From assembly GCA_035041965.1 (NCBI GenBank), contig JAPYMA010003036.1, positions 186,001 through 250,000 of the forward strand: a stretch of DNA of 64,000 nt. Reading direction: 5' to 3'. Below the pieces are notes generated by a model. The model made no database searches. It saw nothing but the letters and a program-made list of their open reading frames with translations, and was not told where the DNA came from. This DNA is from Anisakis pegreffii. Its lineage: Eukaryota > Nematoda > Chromadorea > Rhabditida > Anisakidae. Both the position numbers and the translations under genes were made by a program. Below, piece after piece: positions 39,601 through 52,698 of this stretch (within the stretch, counting starts at the first letter, position 1; each line of letters opens with the position of its first letter).

Positions 39601-42186
39601 CAATAGTGAATCCCTAAATGCAGTATTAGCTGTGTCTTGAATCCGATAGTATGTTCTATGGTTCAGCATTTTGATGTAGCAATGAACAAATAATTTATTC
39701 GATAGGTTATGATTTTCGATATGATTTGATTCAATTGATATTGATTTTGAACGGATGATTTTTCACTTGTATTGCAAGAACCTTACATCTATTAAATTTT
39801 AATATATTCAAATACATATGCCGAGACCGAGTTTGACTTTATCAACATTTGGAGGCCTATTCAATAGTGCATGTTGTTCACAATAAGAACTTCTCGTTGA
39901 ATATTCGTGCGGATATTTAGTGGCTGAGGGAAATGTGTGATGATTTTTACGCTATTAAATGAAAATTATGTTCTCAAACGCCAATTCTCATTCCTTTGAA
40001 ATTGCATCTCATCGCTCTCACTCCTTATCACGACTTCGTAACGTTGTTTGATTATTCATTACCGTTTCTTCCGTTTCTCACTCAGCACTGGATGCAATCG
40101 CTCATTTCTTAGGTCGCGTGCACTTTTCACATTCTAGCTACTTAATCAACTACGGTCAACATTAAACAATGAAATGGATGAAATCGGATCGTTTCCTTTT
40201 ATAATTGCGACCATCTTGACGTATTTTGGGTGGTATAATTTAATTCGGGAGAACTGAATGCAGTTCTTAAACACTGTAATGAAGCATAAGTCGGTTTAGG
40301 AAATTCATACCCAGTGAAGAGGCGATGAGCTTACCTTAATATGATCAAATGTAAACAGTGTGACATTGAAAACACTTTTTTATATCTTAGCGGCTGATAA
40401 ACAGCAAATAATTTTATCACGCTCAAAGACACATACGATACCATGGCTGTCCAATAGCATCCACTGCATAAGGTTGCAATGATCAGTAGTACTTCAACGC
40501 TGAAATCTGTTTCACATTGAAATTCATAAATATCCAGTTCATACTGAAATTACTGAAAATCAAACTGGAAGTTTTACTGCGAGGACATACTGGATATCTG
40601 GGAAAGGGAATCACTGAACTGACTATAAACGCTGTTCATAATTAGAGGAGATGATCAGATGATCGCTGAAGAAGTTATTCGATAATCTTCAACATATTAT
40701 ATCGATCGTTAATATTCGGTGGCATTTATGCCATTCACTTCCTTGCTCAATTGTAATCAGACCGAATAATTTTGCCGAGAAACTGACCGAAAAAAAAATC
40801 TTTAAAAGTTTAACGGTATTATTATCATCTCATTCAGTGATCTGAGGAGACGCGTATTCTAATATGGATTGCATGCAAAGAATTCTGTTTGTTGCTGGCT
40901 ATACAATCAACAAACACGTATCATATCCTGTGGCTCATTGCCCGAATTGCAGCTGAAGTAAGAATTGATGTTGCTCATATCGCCTAAGCTAGCATGTGTA
41001 AACGATTCTCATTATTGGTGCGTAAGCGTTTGTGTCCATATAATTTAGCGCAGCACTCGAAAAAAAGCTTCAAGCTGTTTTTTGAAACAGAGATTTTCGG
41101 TTGACTTAAGGAATAACTTAAGGAACGTGTGCACATAGTAGAAGATAAGTATTACCATGTGATTTTTTGGGCTTTTAATAGGTATAGAACGAATCTATTT
41201 GTTTCATGTTAGCATACGATGCCTTATTGAAGTTGCTTATTAACATTAAACATTCTCACAATCGGAACTCATCAACAAATACAATAAAGACTACATGTTG
41301 AGCTTAATGAATATGTTTCCGATGCGAATTCGTTTATATTTGTCTTCTATCGGCTATCAAGCATTGGCCGATGCAACGGATCTTGTGCAATCAATCTATA
41401 ACTCAAGCATATTGAGCTTGAGTTATAGATTAATTGCACAAGATTGAGCTTATTGAGTAGTTTGGTTTGTATTGAGTAGTTTGGTTTGAACAGCAGTGAG
41501 CGATTATATTAACCAGATAAACTGAATGAAGCGTCGTGTTTGCAGATCATGAAGAGATAGCAATTTTTGCAGAATCCAACTGCAAAATTTTCTGCGCGAT
41601 GAAATGAGATGAATCGGTTTTATGAGTTAGTCATTGATGGTGTGGGATGAATAGAGGCAAGTTACAAATAAATTGGTATTGAGTGGCAATGAAAGAGAGC
41701 CATTCAAGCGGAGATTTTAATGAGCTTTCTATGTGTCATCAATGATTGAATGAATAAACGATCAGAACTAACCGGAATTCATTAACGGAAACAATGAAGA
41801 GATACGTTGAGCAGCACAAAAAACAAATACACGAAAGAAGATCACCAACGGCCCGATTCAACAACAACAAATAACATTTTCGAGAGACCCGTCTGGATAG
41901 TATTCCTTTACATATGGCTAATATATAAGCGGTAGTGCATGCGATCGTTAGTATCGTCAACGGAAGTGGCATTGAACCGAAGTAGAAGCGATACTGCGCA
42001 TACAATTTGATACTTAGTTCCATCTGAAATTACACAAGTCGATGAGATGTTCAAAGCCATTTTGAACTCATATCATGTTGATTAAATTCAAAAAGACTGA
42101 ACTAAAAATATCAAGTCGAAATTCTTCACCTTCACAGTTGAACGTTCACAATTACTAAAGTTAGATGTTCGGGGCTTTCTTGTCAT
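36613..42186 (-). CDS. Seven-transmembrane receptor, copy C of tandem family
   Basis: Paralogue of A, B and D, spread over larger introns. Exons: 42130-42186 (candidate first exon, MTRKPRTSNFSNCE, sequon NFS, donor AAG|GTGAAG), 41773-42023 (TM1-TM2, NRAVGDLLSC), 40335-40499 (TM3, VYQPLRYK), 38902-39083 (TM4-TM5, WSGCKRETC), 36857-37091 (Ser/Lys-rich loop 3, then FPFWKLTLNV and TM6) and 36613-36673 (TM7, LVDAVLGLCTD). This gives 317 residues with no frame break. Exon lengths 251, 165, 182 and 61 equal those of D, and all but 251 those of A. TM7 has lost the Pro of LVDPI. The intron before TM4 carries a minisatellite next to the acceptor, and the intron before TM3 carries a long hairpin. The first exon is shorter than in A and D (19 against 23 codons) and less certain. 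The C-tail exon was not found. Confidence 0.8.
39095..39262. repeat. 38-bp minisatellite, four copies
   Basis: Units start at 39095, 39145, 39183 and 39221, each beginning CAGTTCATCTCAAAATCTGC. Units 2 and 3 are 38 bp, unit 1 carries a 12-bp insertion and unit 4 a small one. The array lies in an intron of receptor C, 12 bp upstream (in gene sense) of the TM4 exon. On the minus strand each unit contains a splice-acceptor-like TTTTTGCAG or close variant. Confidence 0.92.
41381..41443. repeat. 28-bp stem hairpin with 7-base loop
   Basis: The arms 41381-41408 and 41416-41443 pair over 28 bp with a single C/T difference (a G-U or C-A pair in RNA, depending on strand). The loop is ATATTGA. It lies in the receptor C intron between the TM2 and TM3 exons. 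It could be a foldback repeat or a small-RNA precursor. Nothing flanking extends the stem. Confidence 0.85.
41450..41488. repeat. 19-bp direct repeat, two copies
   Basis: TATTGAGTAGTTTGGTTTG occurs twice in a row immediately beside the hairpin. It is a small local duplication in the receptor C intron. Confidence 0.8.
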
Positions 42187-45100
42187 TACAGTAGAAACTT
42201 TTAGAATTTCAACGCGATGTGGAAGCATCATATAATTATATTATAGGCAAGAAAGATATCCTTGCAGTAAGGATCAGCCACACATTGCAAAATTTGCAAA
42301 ATTTGCAAAATGGCAAAATTTGCACTTCATGTTTTGCCAGTGATCGTTCGCAATAACGAAATTGAATGTTTAATGAAAGTGATGAATTGTTTATCCACCG
42401 GAAGATCAGATTAAGCAGATTCAGCTCGCTGATATTTATGTTTGAGTGATTTCGAATTAATGAAAAAGGCAAATTCTGTGAGATTGCTATTGTGAATTCA
42501 TATTACATAGAATGTCGAAACAGCAAAGTGCACTTTATCAGGAAATTCAACTGAACTTGCAATTAATGGAATTAAAGTGGTATTTACTTGATGCACATCT
42601 ATTATCGTAGGTGCATGAATAGGATTAAAACCTACCATGCATGAAGGCCTTAGCTTTCCAGTCTAATCTGGCCAACTGATTTGAAGAAAAGCGCTTTTGG
42701 AAGTACTTCATCATATTTCCGAGATTTTCATAAAGCGATGTTATCGCGACATTGAATTGATTCCGTCACAAGTTTGTTATGCTGTGCATTTTTTTAGATA
42801 CTTCACAAGAACTTCTTTTATGCTGTGCATTTTGAAGTCAAATGTCATCGTCGAAATAACATTTCTAAAATGTGGATTCATAAATTTGTAGAATGCATCT
42901 GTCACAACGAATGAGTGTGTTCCTCATTTTCTAGTTCATTCTCTAAAGCTACTCCTAATTTCTCCAATTGAACTGTCGGTTTTGTAGAACAGAACAACTG
43001 ATGAACAAAAAATTTAATAAAATAGCTATATCTCCTCAACTAAGCAAAATCGCCCAACAAAATATATGTTTTTCTGAATGCAGAGATTCTCCTCGATCGA
43101 ATGGTATGAAGAAATTGATATGTTACTGGTCAAAGCTGAGAGTACGGTAGGTTCGAATATGGTAACCCCTATAGCATCATATAAATTGCTATATCTCGTC
43201 GTGGGGGCAGAATTTCTCGGCCACACTTTCATTTTCAAAAAGCAGAGATTGTGCTCAATCGAACAGTGTATAAACATCAATATCTTTCCGGGCAAACTTG
43301 AGATGACGGTAGGCTTGAACGTATCAAACCCATATTTCTATAGTAATGTATAATATGCATTGATCTATAGTGATCAAATGCATATCAATGAGCACCTCAG
43401 CGCTAATTGAGATAGCTTTAATAAAATAGCTATACCTCCTCAACAAAGCGAAATGGCCCGACAAAATATATATTTTCCTGAATGCAAATTTTCTGCTCGA
43501 TCGATTGGTGTAAAGAAATTGATATGTTACTGGTCAAAGCTGAGAGTACGGTAGGTTTGAATGTGCTAACCCTTATAGCATCGTAAAAATATCCTGTAAT
43601 CTACCACTCAATAACAATCGAATTTTTTCCCTAGCTATTCCTCGGGCTCCAATGGCAAATCGTTCATCATTAGCTACATCAGACAACCAATTAACACTTC
43701 GGATTACCGAACGAACAACACCGAAAGCAAAAATCAATGATAATAGTGAACAGTGCAATGTCTAAACGAGTCTTTAAAGTGAATCTCTGAAGTGCGGTGG
43801 AGAGGGGAACATGTTTTTTTGCGGTTCCGATGAATTGCTTTCATCTTGACTACGATAAATTCTTTATTGATATGTGCCCGCAATGGATAGTAGACGAAAT
43901 CCAGGCGATGGAATGAGGCAAAAGTAAAATTTCTCCCATAAAAGACGATTATTATGAAAAACTAACCAAATTTACGTGAACACTGATCAACTGTGCATTA
44001 GAAATATGCATTGGTATTCACATCCTAGCTGATTGCCTACCTAATGAAGCCATTTATTCTTTGATCAAATTTGAGAGCAAAAATTTCTGGATTTCGAAAC
44101 ATGCTGCTGTTTAGTCAGTGAATCTTATTTATGTGAAACAAGGTTGAGTGTATCTCTTATGATTTCTGTGAAGCGTATGGATTTTATGAGTTAGTATGGA
44201 AGCAAATTCATAATCGCTTTTCACTGGAAGAAGCGCTCCGTTTATCGAAGCAACGCACAATAAGTCTTCTGATTTTGTTGAATATGAATTGAGTGAACCG
44301 GAAGGTTGAATCAAATTTGACGTTTTCAAGTGTTTTGATGTTTTCGTTTCATTCGAACGTTGAAACTCTCGAAAATAACTTTATCGATCTCTCAAAAAGT
44401 TTGCAAAACCAATCAAAAAAGTTGATTTGGGTTTACAGAGAAGGTCGAGATGAGCAGCGATCGACGCCATTATTCATGAAAACATTTCAGAAACAGTAAT
44501 ATTCTGTGTTGAATTGTTGTGTTTGGTGTGTAAATGAAAACAATCACATCAATCACCAGGGATGTTGGAAATTCGGAGCGCAAAGCGATACAAGTTTTTG
44601 ACGGTTATTAATGTTTTTTCTAGGCTGAAATGATTTCACATGATAGATGGCAAGCAATTTGTGCGTTGGTTTTCATCATGGCGGTTGGCTGCATGGAGAG
44701 ACTATAAAAATCGTTAAATTTCATTTTGTTCTCGGATAAGAACCCAATGTTGAATGGAGTGAACTGGTCAAGCATACAAGTTTAACACTAGAAAAAAGAA
44801 TTGTTCGTAAACTATCACTCTCGCATAACGAATTACGTTTTCAGCCGTGCCATGCTCAATGATTGAGGCCAATTCAATTGCAAGAAAACGAGGAGCCTTC
44901 TAAAGATCGACTCTCTAGGGATCTTAATGAACATTCTCAAGATGATCCGTCAGTTCAGTTATGTCACTGACGATGTTCACATCCATACGCTTATCAGCTA
45001 AACTGATTAATATTCAGTTAGAAAGCAGTTAGCAGAAGTGTATGATGTTGTTGATGTATCAAATGTGGTTTTTGAAATGAAACAAACTATAATAACTGTA

Positions 45101-45449
45101 TTGATAAATCAAAAACAGTCAATTGCCTTGAGAGGTCATTAATCAGCACAGTTGACGTTATGCTACGAACATAACTGCATAAATTGTCCTTCACAATTGC
45201 ATGAAAGAGAACTCAACACAGTAAAAAACGGCTCTGACTGTAAGTTTTTCCAACGATTGCGTAAGGCAATTTTTCTCACATCAGTGGCATCATTAAACAA
45301 CATTGTAGTCGCTGCTGACAGCCAAACAGGTTTAATGATTATAAAAAATCAGCCGATTATCGTGTAGACAAAGTGACATGTTGCGTGTGCATAATAATGT
45401 GGTTAATCCTGATCAAAAGTTGATTCAAAAAAAAAAAAATCGAACTCAC
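42187..45449. other. Upstream of receptor C: degenerate repeats, no gene recognised
   Basis: Contains a short CAAAATTTG repeat at about 42286-42320 and the three-unit degenerate repeat at 43014-43584. It may also hold later exons of the gene that starts at 45539. One possibility is an acceptor at about 44625 (TTTCAG) opening PRKNINNRQKLV, but this is not convincing alone. Confidence 0.4.
43014..43584. repeat. Degenerate ~165-bp repeat, three units
   Basis: Units at about 43014-43180 and 43418-43584 are close copies, sharing for example GATATGTTACTGGTCAAAGC and GAGAGTACGGTAGGTT. A middle unit at about 43180-43330 is more diverged. An 88-bp spacer separates units 2 and 3. Both strands keep open frames across parts of two units, and the minus frame repeats a SIE...VGRF...VEEI pattern. 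Frames break between units, so a coding origin is uncertain. Confidence 0.75.
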
Positions 45450-45539
45450 CTCGAAAATATTCACTTCTTCATCGCTCAAATCGCGGGCACAAAACTGGCC
45501 ATTCGCTGCCGTATCATTATCATTAATGGAATCGGCCAT
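45450..45539 (-). CDS. Likely first coding exon of an unidentified gene
   Basis: ATG at 45537-45539 opens 30 codons beginning MADSINDNDTAANGQF and ending ...DEEVNIFE, followed by a consensus donor GAG|GTGAGT at 45449. The peptide is acidic and polar, with no signal sequence or membrane segment, and its codon use is coding-like. A phase-0 acceptor should lie at lower coordinates, but I could not choose one. The gene should end before receptor C (above 42187) unless the two overlap. No family is recognised. Confidence 0.45.
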
Positions 45540-46130
45540 AATGATAGGTTACCGATCAAAATAATTAATAAGGATGATATTGATAACTTGAATGGTGGAA
45601 CGCGAAATTTGAGTCAATATGAAACAATCAGTTGAATGAATACTATGCACTGATGTTCCACAACGATCACATAGCGTCAGTAATCAACAATGAGAAATTT
45701 GTATGACTGAAGTCAGTGCTCGAGAAGCCTTGGAAATAGTTAGTTGTGAATCGCACGAATAGGAATTCCAGTGAACGTATCAATGAACGATACTGAAAAT
45801 AATCATGTGATTAACGCAGAAACAAGTCGGCGAATTGCCTCAACAACGTTACGATACAAAAGAAATTTTCGAAACTAACAAATTCATGATTCAAACGACA
45901 CAAAACAAGAAAAGTCGCACACCTAGGACGTCTCCGATAGAAAACGAATGTGAGATTGTTTTCAATTGTATCAACTCGATTCGCTGAATTTACTGAAAAC
46001 TCGCTCAGTAGCTTCGTTTGTTCGTTAGTAAACCACTGAATGATGTTTGCTACTATGGAAATTTCCGTTGTTACAAGGTGAAGAAAATCTGAATATTTGA
46101 GAAATGTTCAAATTTGTCGATTGAAAGTTT

Positions 46131-46349
46131 GTGATATCGATGTTGTTATCACTGCTGAACGAACGGTTCAAGGATCGCCGTCGTCAAATTAATTTCGTTT
46201 TGCTACTGCTCGAGGAAGAAGTGAATCGACGGATGGCGATGATGAACGAGCGACTGAACGAACGAAGTGATTCGTTGTGGGGGTTGGCTTTGCAATTGTC
46301 GTCTTCGTCGTTTCTCGCGTTATGCAAGAGAAACGCTGAGAAGTTCTGA
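46131..46349 (+). CDS. Candidate exon, unidentified, Arg/Glu/Leu-rich
   Basis: Frame with ATG at 46140 and stop at 46347-46349, reading MLLSLLNERFKDRRRQINF then a Glu/Arg/Met-rich helix-like stretch. GC content and third-position GC are markedly higher than the flanks, as expected for an exon. The opposite strand is also open for part of this length, so orientation is not certain. No domain is recognised. Confidence 0.27.
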   Translation: MISMLLSLLNERFKDRRRQINFVLLLLEEEVNRRMAMMNERLNERSDSLWGLALQLSSSSFLALCKRNAEKF

Positions 46350-49300
46350 ATGCATGAAATCGTGTTTGTTGACATTCAGTTGTCCGCATTTAGACAGTGC
46401 AAAGCTCTTTAGGCATTTTGTCGCTCTTGAGAATTAAGTACATGAAAAACAATTAAGTATATGATTCAGTGCGAAATTCATAGGAATTACTGCGATCAGT
46501 TGCCGACTTTTCGATATCCCGCAGATCAAAAACAGTGACGGACGCGTAATTCTTCGAGATTAGCGAATTTAGAGATGTAGTGGATAATCGATGACTTGTA
46601 TGATCGTATCTTGTCGAAAACGGAAGCCAAACATATTCGGGAATGATGCAGTTCAAATTGTGTAAAATTGTATGGACGCATTCAAAAAGTTTTTTCTCCT
46701 TTCAAACTCGTTATGCCAGTCTCGTAGGCTAATGAGCAACAAACTCTTTAACTGATGTGAGCTGAAAGCAATTCAGTAAGTGCGAAATGTCATCTTAGAT
46801 TACAATTATAATCCATCTGTCTCATCGATACCTTCAAAACTTATTTATTCGCCGCACTAAACGCCTGTCCATTTCATCAGAAAAATCTTAACTAATCGTC
46901 TGGCGACTGAAATTAATTTCGTTCTCTGCTTATAATGGGATGATTAGATGAAATTTGTTGCTGTCGGCACTTTTCATTTAACATATCACAATAACGATAT
47001 AATTCATTTTAGCTAAAATTGACTGAAAAATAGATGCCAATAATACCATTCGGGATAATCGAATTCATTTCGTAATTGAGCCAGCTTTTACTGACGCACT
47101 TGCTGTGCCTTCCGTCGCGTTTGAATGATTTTGCGAGGCAGTGAAATGCGATCATGAGTGCGATAATTAACTTTAGCGATAATTAACAATTTCTAGGAAC
47201 TTTGCTCATTAGAGATAGTAATCTAACTATGACGTTATCCCAGTTTCGATGTGAATTTTTAAAACGTGTCATATGACGTATGTAAAAAAAATGGCATGCT
47301 GGCAAATCTCAAATCAATTAATGCCTTGCTGAGGGTGCGCTGGAAATCACATCGATCGGTTTTGAAAGAAGCTGAATGCTTGCAATTAGCCAAAAACGTT
47401 CCATTTGCGAGTGTTTGAAATTCAACTCTTGGATTAAAATTCCACACAATCGAAGAGTCGAGAACAGTCGTTATTGCCAACTAGAATGCGACCAATTTGA
47501 TGCGTGGAAACAAAAAATTGCGCTAATAAACATGAAACGACGCAAAATGAAACACATGAAAATGTTGTTGTGCCATTGGGATTGAAGAGTTTAGCTCAGT
47601 GGATTTGTGCAGTGACTGGCAAAATGAAGCAGTCGATTCTGTTATGTGGTCCATAAATTCTGCTGAATTGTTATTACGGCTGTTTTTATCGTCCGTCATT
47701 AACAGTGACACCATTCTGTTTGACAGTGTTGTCAAATTCATTAATATGCCCATTAACTTTTCCACTACGCCAAGCATTGTTATCCAAATTACTTCCAGTC
47801 TTACATTGCTGTTGATTCTGTCGCAGTATAATTGCTAGTACCATATTGATATTTCAGTTGGTACCAGTTGTTTTTCAGGCGAACCGCCTACATTATTACT
47901 GTCATCAATGCTTTCACTGCATTCACACCAGTGTCACACCCATCCATCCCAATTTTCCTCCAGTTCCTGCTTATTATCCAACATAAACAACAACTCGTTC
48001 CGATTTCGGCAACGTTTCGCAACAAACCAGCTGTTGCCTTCAAACACTCTTCAGCAGCTGTTATATCGTTATCACACATACAGCACTGAATGTTCGACTG
48101 TCTCATAAACAGTCATCGCCAGGTCCTCTAATGATCATTTAAAAAATTTTCAAACTGAAACATGCCCATATCACGCTTATCAGTGGTAAACTAACAAGTG
48201 ACTGTAATGTTTGAAAGCAATTTTACATCCTAGAAGACTGCAAACCAGCGATTCACAAGCAAAGAAGTCACTGAGAAGTCACTGATTATCGATTTAGTCA
48301 CTGATTCGAGAGATGAATATTTTAAAACAAGAGCTCGACGCTGTTTAGCGAGAGTCACATTATGGCCAGTCGAAACAGAGTCAAACTGATGAGATTATGA
48401 TTTCAGGAATTTTATTTCGTCTTAGAACAAGAGAAAAACAGTCTTTAAAGGTGGTAAACAGTCGAGTATCACGTAAACACCTCAAAGAATGTTCCTGAAA
48501 GTACACTTGTTTATTGGTTGTAAAAATTGTTTTCATTTAGAGTTTTCTAATTCTTAATTTTGTTTTCTTCATAGCATTTGGATGCATCAAAATGGCGATA
48601 AAAAACATTTTAAAGTTATTATCTCGCGCTTTTCTACGCAAAAAGTCTCTGCTCATCGTATTTTTACAATCAGCTTAATACGTTTCACCACTTTTAAAGA
48701 ATGCAACAGTTTTCCGATTTACCTCATGAAATTCTTCCGCTTACAACGTTGACCAAAGTCACCAAAGTGAACTCATCTGAGAAGCGCTTTCAGTTCGTTC
48801 GTATGTAACAAAATGCTGTGGGTCTAACGCAACACCAAATGCTCAGATCTACTTTAGCTGGGAAAAAACATTGTCCATTGACATCATTTGCATATTTTAC
48901 TTGAAGACAACCAGTGAGTCGAGTTAGAAATACGACCTCGGATGAGCAGTCTCGCTGACGTGAGACTTTTGTTCATGCTGATCGATGTTCGCCTCGTTGA
49001 ATTTGTTCGCTTCACTAATGCCTAATAATGTGTGACTTCTGAGATTTGTCCGGTTCGTCCCAACTACAAATCACGCACCATAGTAGAATTCCGTGAATGT
49101 AAAATATCAACACTACTTAATGCAATCACTTGAGGAACTTTCAATTTGGGACCATTGAAATACGCAGACTCACGAATTGTTCTACGCATAACGTATAGAA
49201 TTACATTTCGTTACACTCATTTGAATCCACCAGACTTTTTTCAGCTCACAAACATGGAAAGTGATTATCGACAAATGTTGTTTGTAAAAGAGTAAGCAAT

Positions 49301-51333
49301 ATGCCACACTGATGAGTAATCCATAAGATTACATCACTAATCACTGAATGCCTCATAATGGTTTTGCATGAGTGACCATCGCATATGTGCGCGACGAATT
49401 GAACCAATGACTGAATATGTTTCCATGTGTTTTGTCGTTCTTCTGATGATGCCAAAAACAAAGTGTTATTATTCGGTGTTATACGGCCAAGCGTATTATG
49501 TTGACAGAAATTGCAGAAAGGCTATAAGCGTTATCCAAACACACCATTGTTGCTAATTAGATAAAATCCACGGCCACAATTTGCGGAATGAATGAATGCA
49601 TTTCGATTGTGACACTATCACAAAACACTCACAGATTGTGAGCATCAGAGAGATAATGCAGGAAAACTAACAACATAACACGAAAAAATGCATAACATCA
49701 AGAACCGCATAGGAAAATTTTCGTTGATGATTGATATGGAAAAAACGAAATGTTCTTTGAAATGATCGGTTACGATTCCAGCAAACTAATGTGAATATCA
49801 TGAAAGTCCAGCAGATAATCAATGAGATAATTTAAGGTGATCATACATCAAATATTTGAGCATTATTGCACTTGGTCAGAACAGTGAAAAATGTATTATT
49901 TCCAGAAACGCAACATGACTGTCGACTTTCTCTCGAACGACGTAAAGGTTTTTGTGCGCAAACAGCAACACCAGATGTTAATTTATCATCGTTTTTTTTG
50001 TTTGTTTCTCATCGCTTACTTCATCTCAAAACAACCAATGACTACTGCTAGCTGTAGTAAACTACTGCTTCCGTGAATAACACCGCATAAGGTACCATCC
50101 AGAAACCATTTACACATTTTCACTATGGATGATCACATGAAAATTATGCATTCTCACTGCAATATAGTAGCATTTAAATGGACTCATCGCATACTCCTAC
50201 ACTTGCATATTAAGTTTTCCAACGGAATTCTGTTTCTCAAAATGAACGCTTTATCCAACAGCATAGCCAATCATGCTTGGAGCAATGCTACATTAACAAC
50301 AAGAGTGAGGACTTGAATTTTTTGGTGATGAGATTGTTCACTGAATAAAAAATCACTGTAGATGTAAACATGCGAACTGTACAAGTCAATCACAAGACCT
50401 CGATTTACTGCGTAGCAATCTAGCAGTTTCAATTCACTACTCTAACGCATCGTTATCAATAAGGTCTCGTCAACACAATGAATAAATTTCAAAGTTCAGA
50501 TTTTTTCCATCCCGATTGAAATGTACAACGGTTGCTTGGAATTCCAGCATTTACATGCTAACTTTCATTCTTTTTCACGAGTTTTCCATTCGCTCTCATT
50601 CATTTTTCTGATTCAACAGCGTTCTCTTAGTATCTTTCTCTCATTCTTCGCGTCCTCATCACGAGTCACTTATTTGATCAATTCTCATTCTTTTTCATAC
50701 ACTCTCTGAATTTATCATCACGCAATTGTTGACGATTTGTAATGAACCACATATGTGATAAGTAGTGTTCGAATGCACTTAATTAACATCAATCATCCTT
50801 TGAAGTGCGGATCACGTATCCAAGAATCTCTGGATGAAACTGATCACTGATCGTCCAGTGAAGATCGATCATTCAGCATTCTAATCGTCAGCTTTTTCTG
50901 GAAATTGTGACACGCATACATCGTATACATATCCATTTCGATGGAGGTTTTGACATGCTTTCAATCTTAACTTTCTTGAGCATTTTTTTGTGGTTCTTCG
51001 CATCTGAGTCTCAATGGATTTGCAGTCAGCTTCTGTCATTTCAAGTTTCCGTTGATAAATTCATACTCAATTCTTTCCACAAATCTGATAGCAAGTGGCT
51101 TGAGCGAAGAAACTAGTTCAAATAAATCCACTATGGGCGATTAAATCGGTTCAGTTTGATGCTCACTGACACCACTTTCAATTGCGGATTAATCGGTTGT
51201 GCGTGATTGTTCAGGGTTGGATTCCAGCAGTTCATTCTGGTGTCATAATCTGACTGGTGCATAAATTTCGGATTCGTACGCTACTCGAAAACTGTCAGCT
51301 TTATCCTCTCTTTCTACATATCAATATTTTCAG

Positions 51334-51523
51334 ACTAACGAGTTTAAATCACTCCTATCAAGCATTTGAGAAAATAAAGAGTTCCGTATTGTTCATAAAC
51401 TCCTCACCACGTACAATTGATGAAATTTTAGAATGTGTTCTCGAAGAGCAGGCCGGTAACAGGCTCGATGATAATGTTGAACGTCATTTATACGACTGCA
51501 AATTTATGATGCCTGTTATATAA
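51334..51523 (+). CDS. Candidate terminal exon, unidentified
   Basis: Acceptor ATTTTCAG (ending 51333) is followed, in phase 2, by LTSLNHSYQAFEKIK and later by IDEILECVLEEQAGN, ending CKFMMPVI and TAA at 51521-51523. The composition looks coding. Upstream plus-strand frames at 49.4-51.1 kb may include partner exons, but none could be connected by phase and similarity. Function unknown. Confidence 0.33.
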
Positions 51524-52698
51524 ACGACGGAAAGTGATGTGAAGATGGACGAAATTTCTTCTGCACGGTGATAAAATCTCGACGTTGTTCTATCACAACA
51601 TAGTCGCGTGCGACGATTCAATTTAAATTATCGTTGATGTTCCGGCAAAACTGGCAATTTGAACATTGACAAATGAACCTATATACGATATTCCAGCAAA
51701 ATAAATAAACCTATACGGATATATACGCGTATGTATGCCAAACACTTCAGAAAACAATTACATAATTGAAGAATTGTATTCACACAGGTTATTGCAATTC
51801 TCCAGAGGTATTTGTAAGCATGCTCACATTAAGCGAAGCACACCAAAGAAATGGTACACTAGAACTACTTGGTGAATCGATACAACAACCATGACGTTAG
51901 CAGAATGCCTCAGTGAATCACTTCAGCATAGACCGATTTTGTGCTCGACAAAGCAATGGATTATGCCTTCGTGAAGCTGAAGTGCACACTGGAATTCAAT
52001 TAGTGATTAACTTCTTTTCAATTCACTGGAAATTGAGAGAAAACGCATTGAATAACATAATTACAATGGCTATCCGAAGTTTATGTGGTCGGTAGCAAAT
52101 CCGACGTTAAGGCAGACATCAATTTGAAACGATGCTTCATGTTATTGACTGAATTCGCCTGGGACTCGGTTGAGAACCTTTTGAAAGTGTGCGTCGTTGA
52201 ACTGATTCTGAGGAACTGTCACTGACAGTACTCGTCACAACCATCCGTCGTAAAATCTTTACATGGAAGAGGTTGATCGCTACTCGGCGCAACTGAAAAT
52301 TCAACCAAAATTAATCAGTGCGGTTATGTCATCTGCCATGAGGCTTTGACAATGTGATCCAATTGTGAGCAATTTGCTCTGATTGAAACGCAGTTTTCAC
52401 TGATTCTAAACAAAATTTCCACTAATTAATTGTTAATTCAGAACACTTTCATAGAAAAGGAATTGGCAGTTCCATTTGAAGTGAAATGCTCACAATCAGT
52501 GTAATTTCGGATCATTTGAAGGTGAACTTTGACAATTCATTTTAGACGTTAAATTAAAGTAGAAATTTCGAATCATTTAAAATCACATCGCAACAAAGTA
52601 AAGGAAATATACTCTACGATAATGCCCGCAGTTATGCGTGATGCATCTATCGTGAAGTTAATGAATCGTTTAAAAAATGATGTTAGCTTTATGTATAC

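Larger units (their letters stand above)
45540..52698. other. Spacer between the 45.5-kb exon and receptor D
   Basis: About 7 kb with no recognised complete gene. It includes candidate exons at 46131-46349 and 51334-51523. A minus-strand pair of frames at 47.5-48.1 kb could be coding but cannot be joined. The last exon of receptor D should lie just below 52699. Confidence 0.4.
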
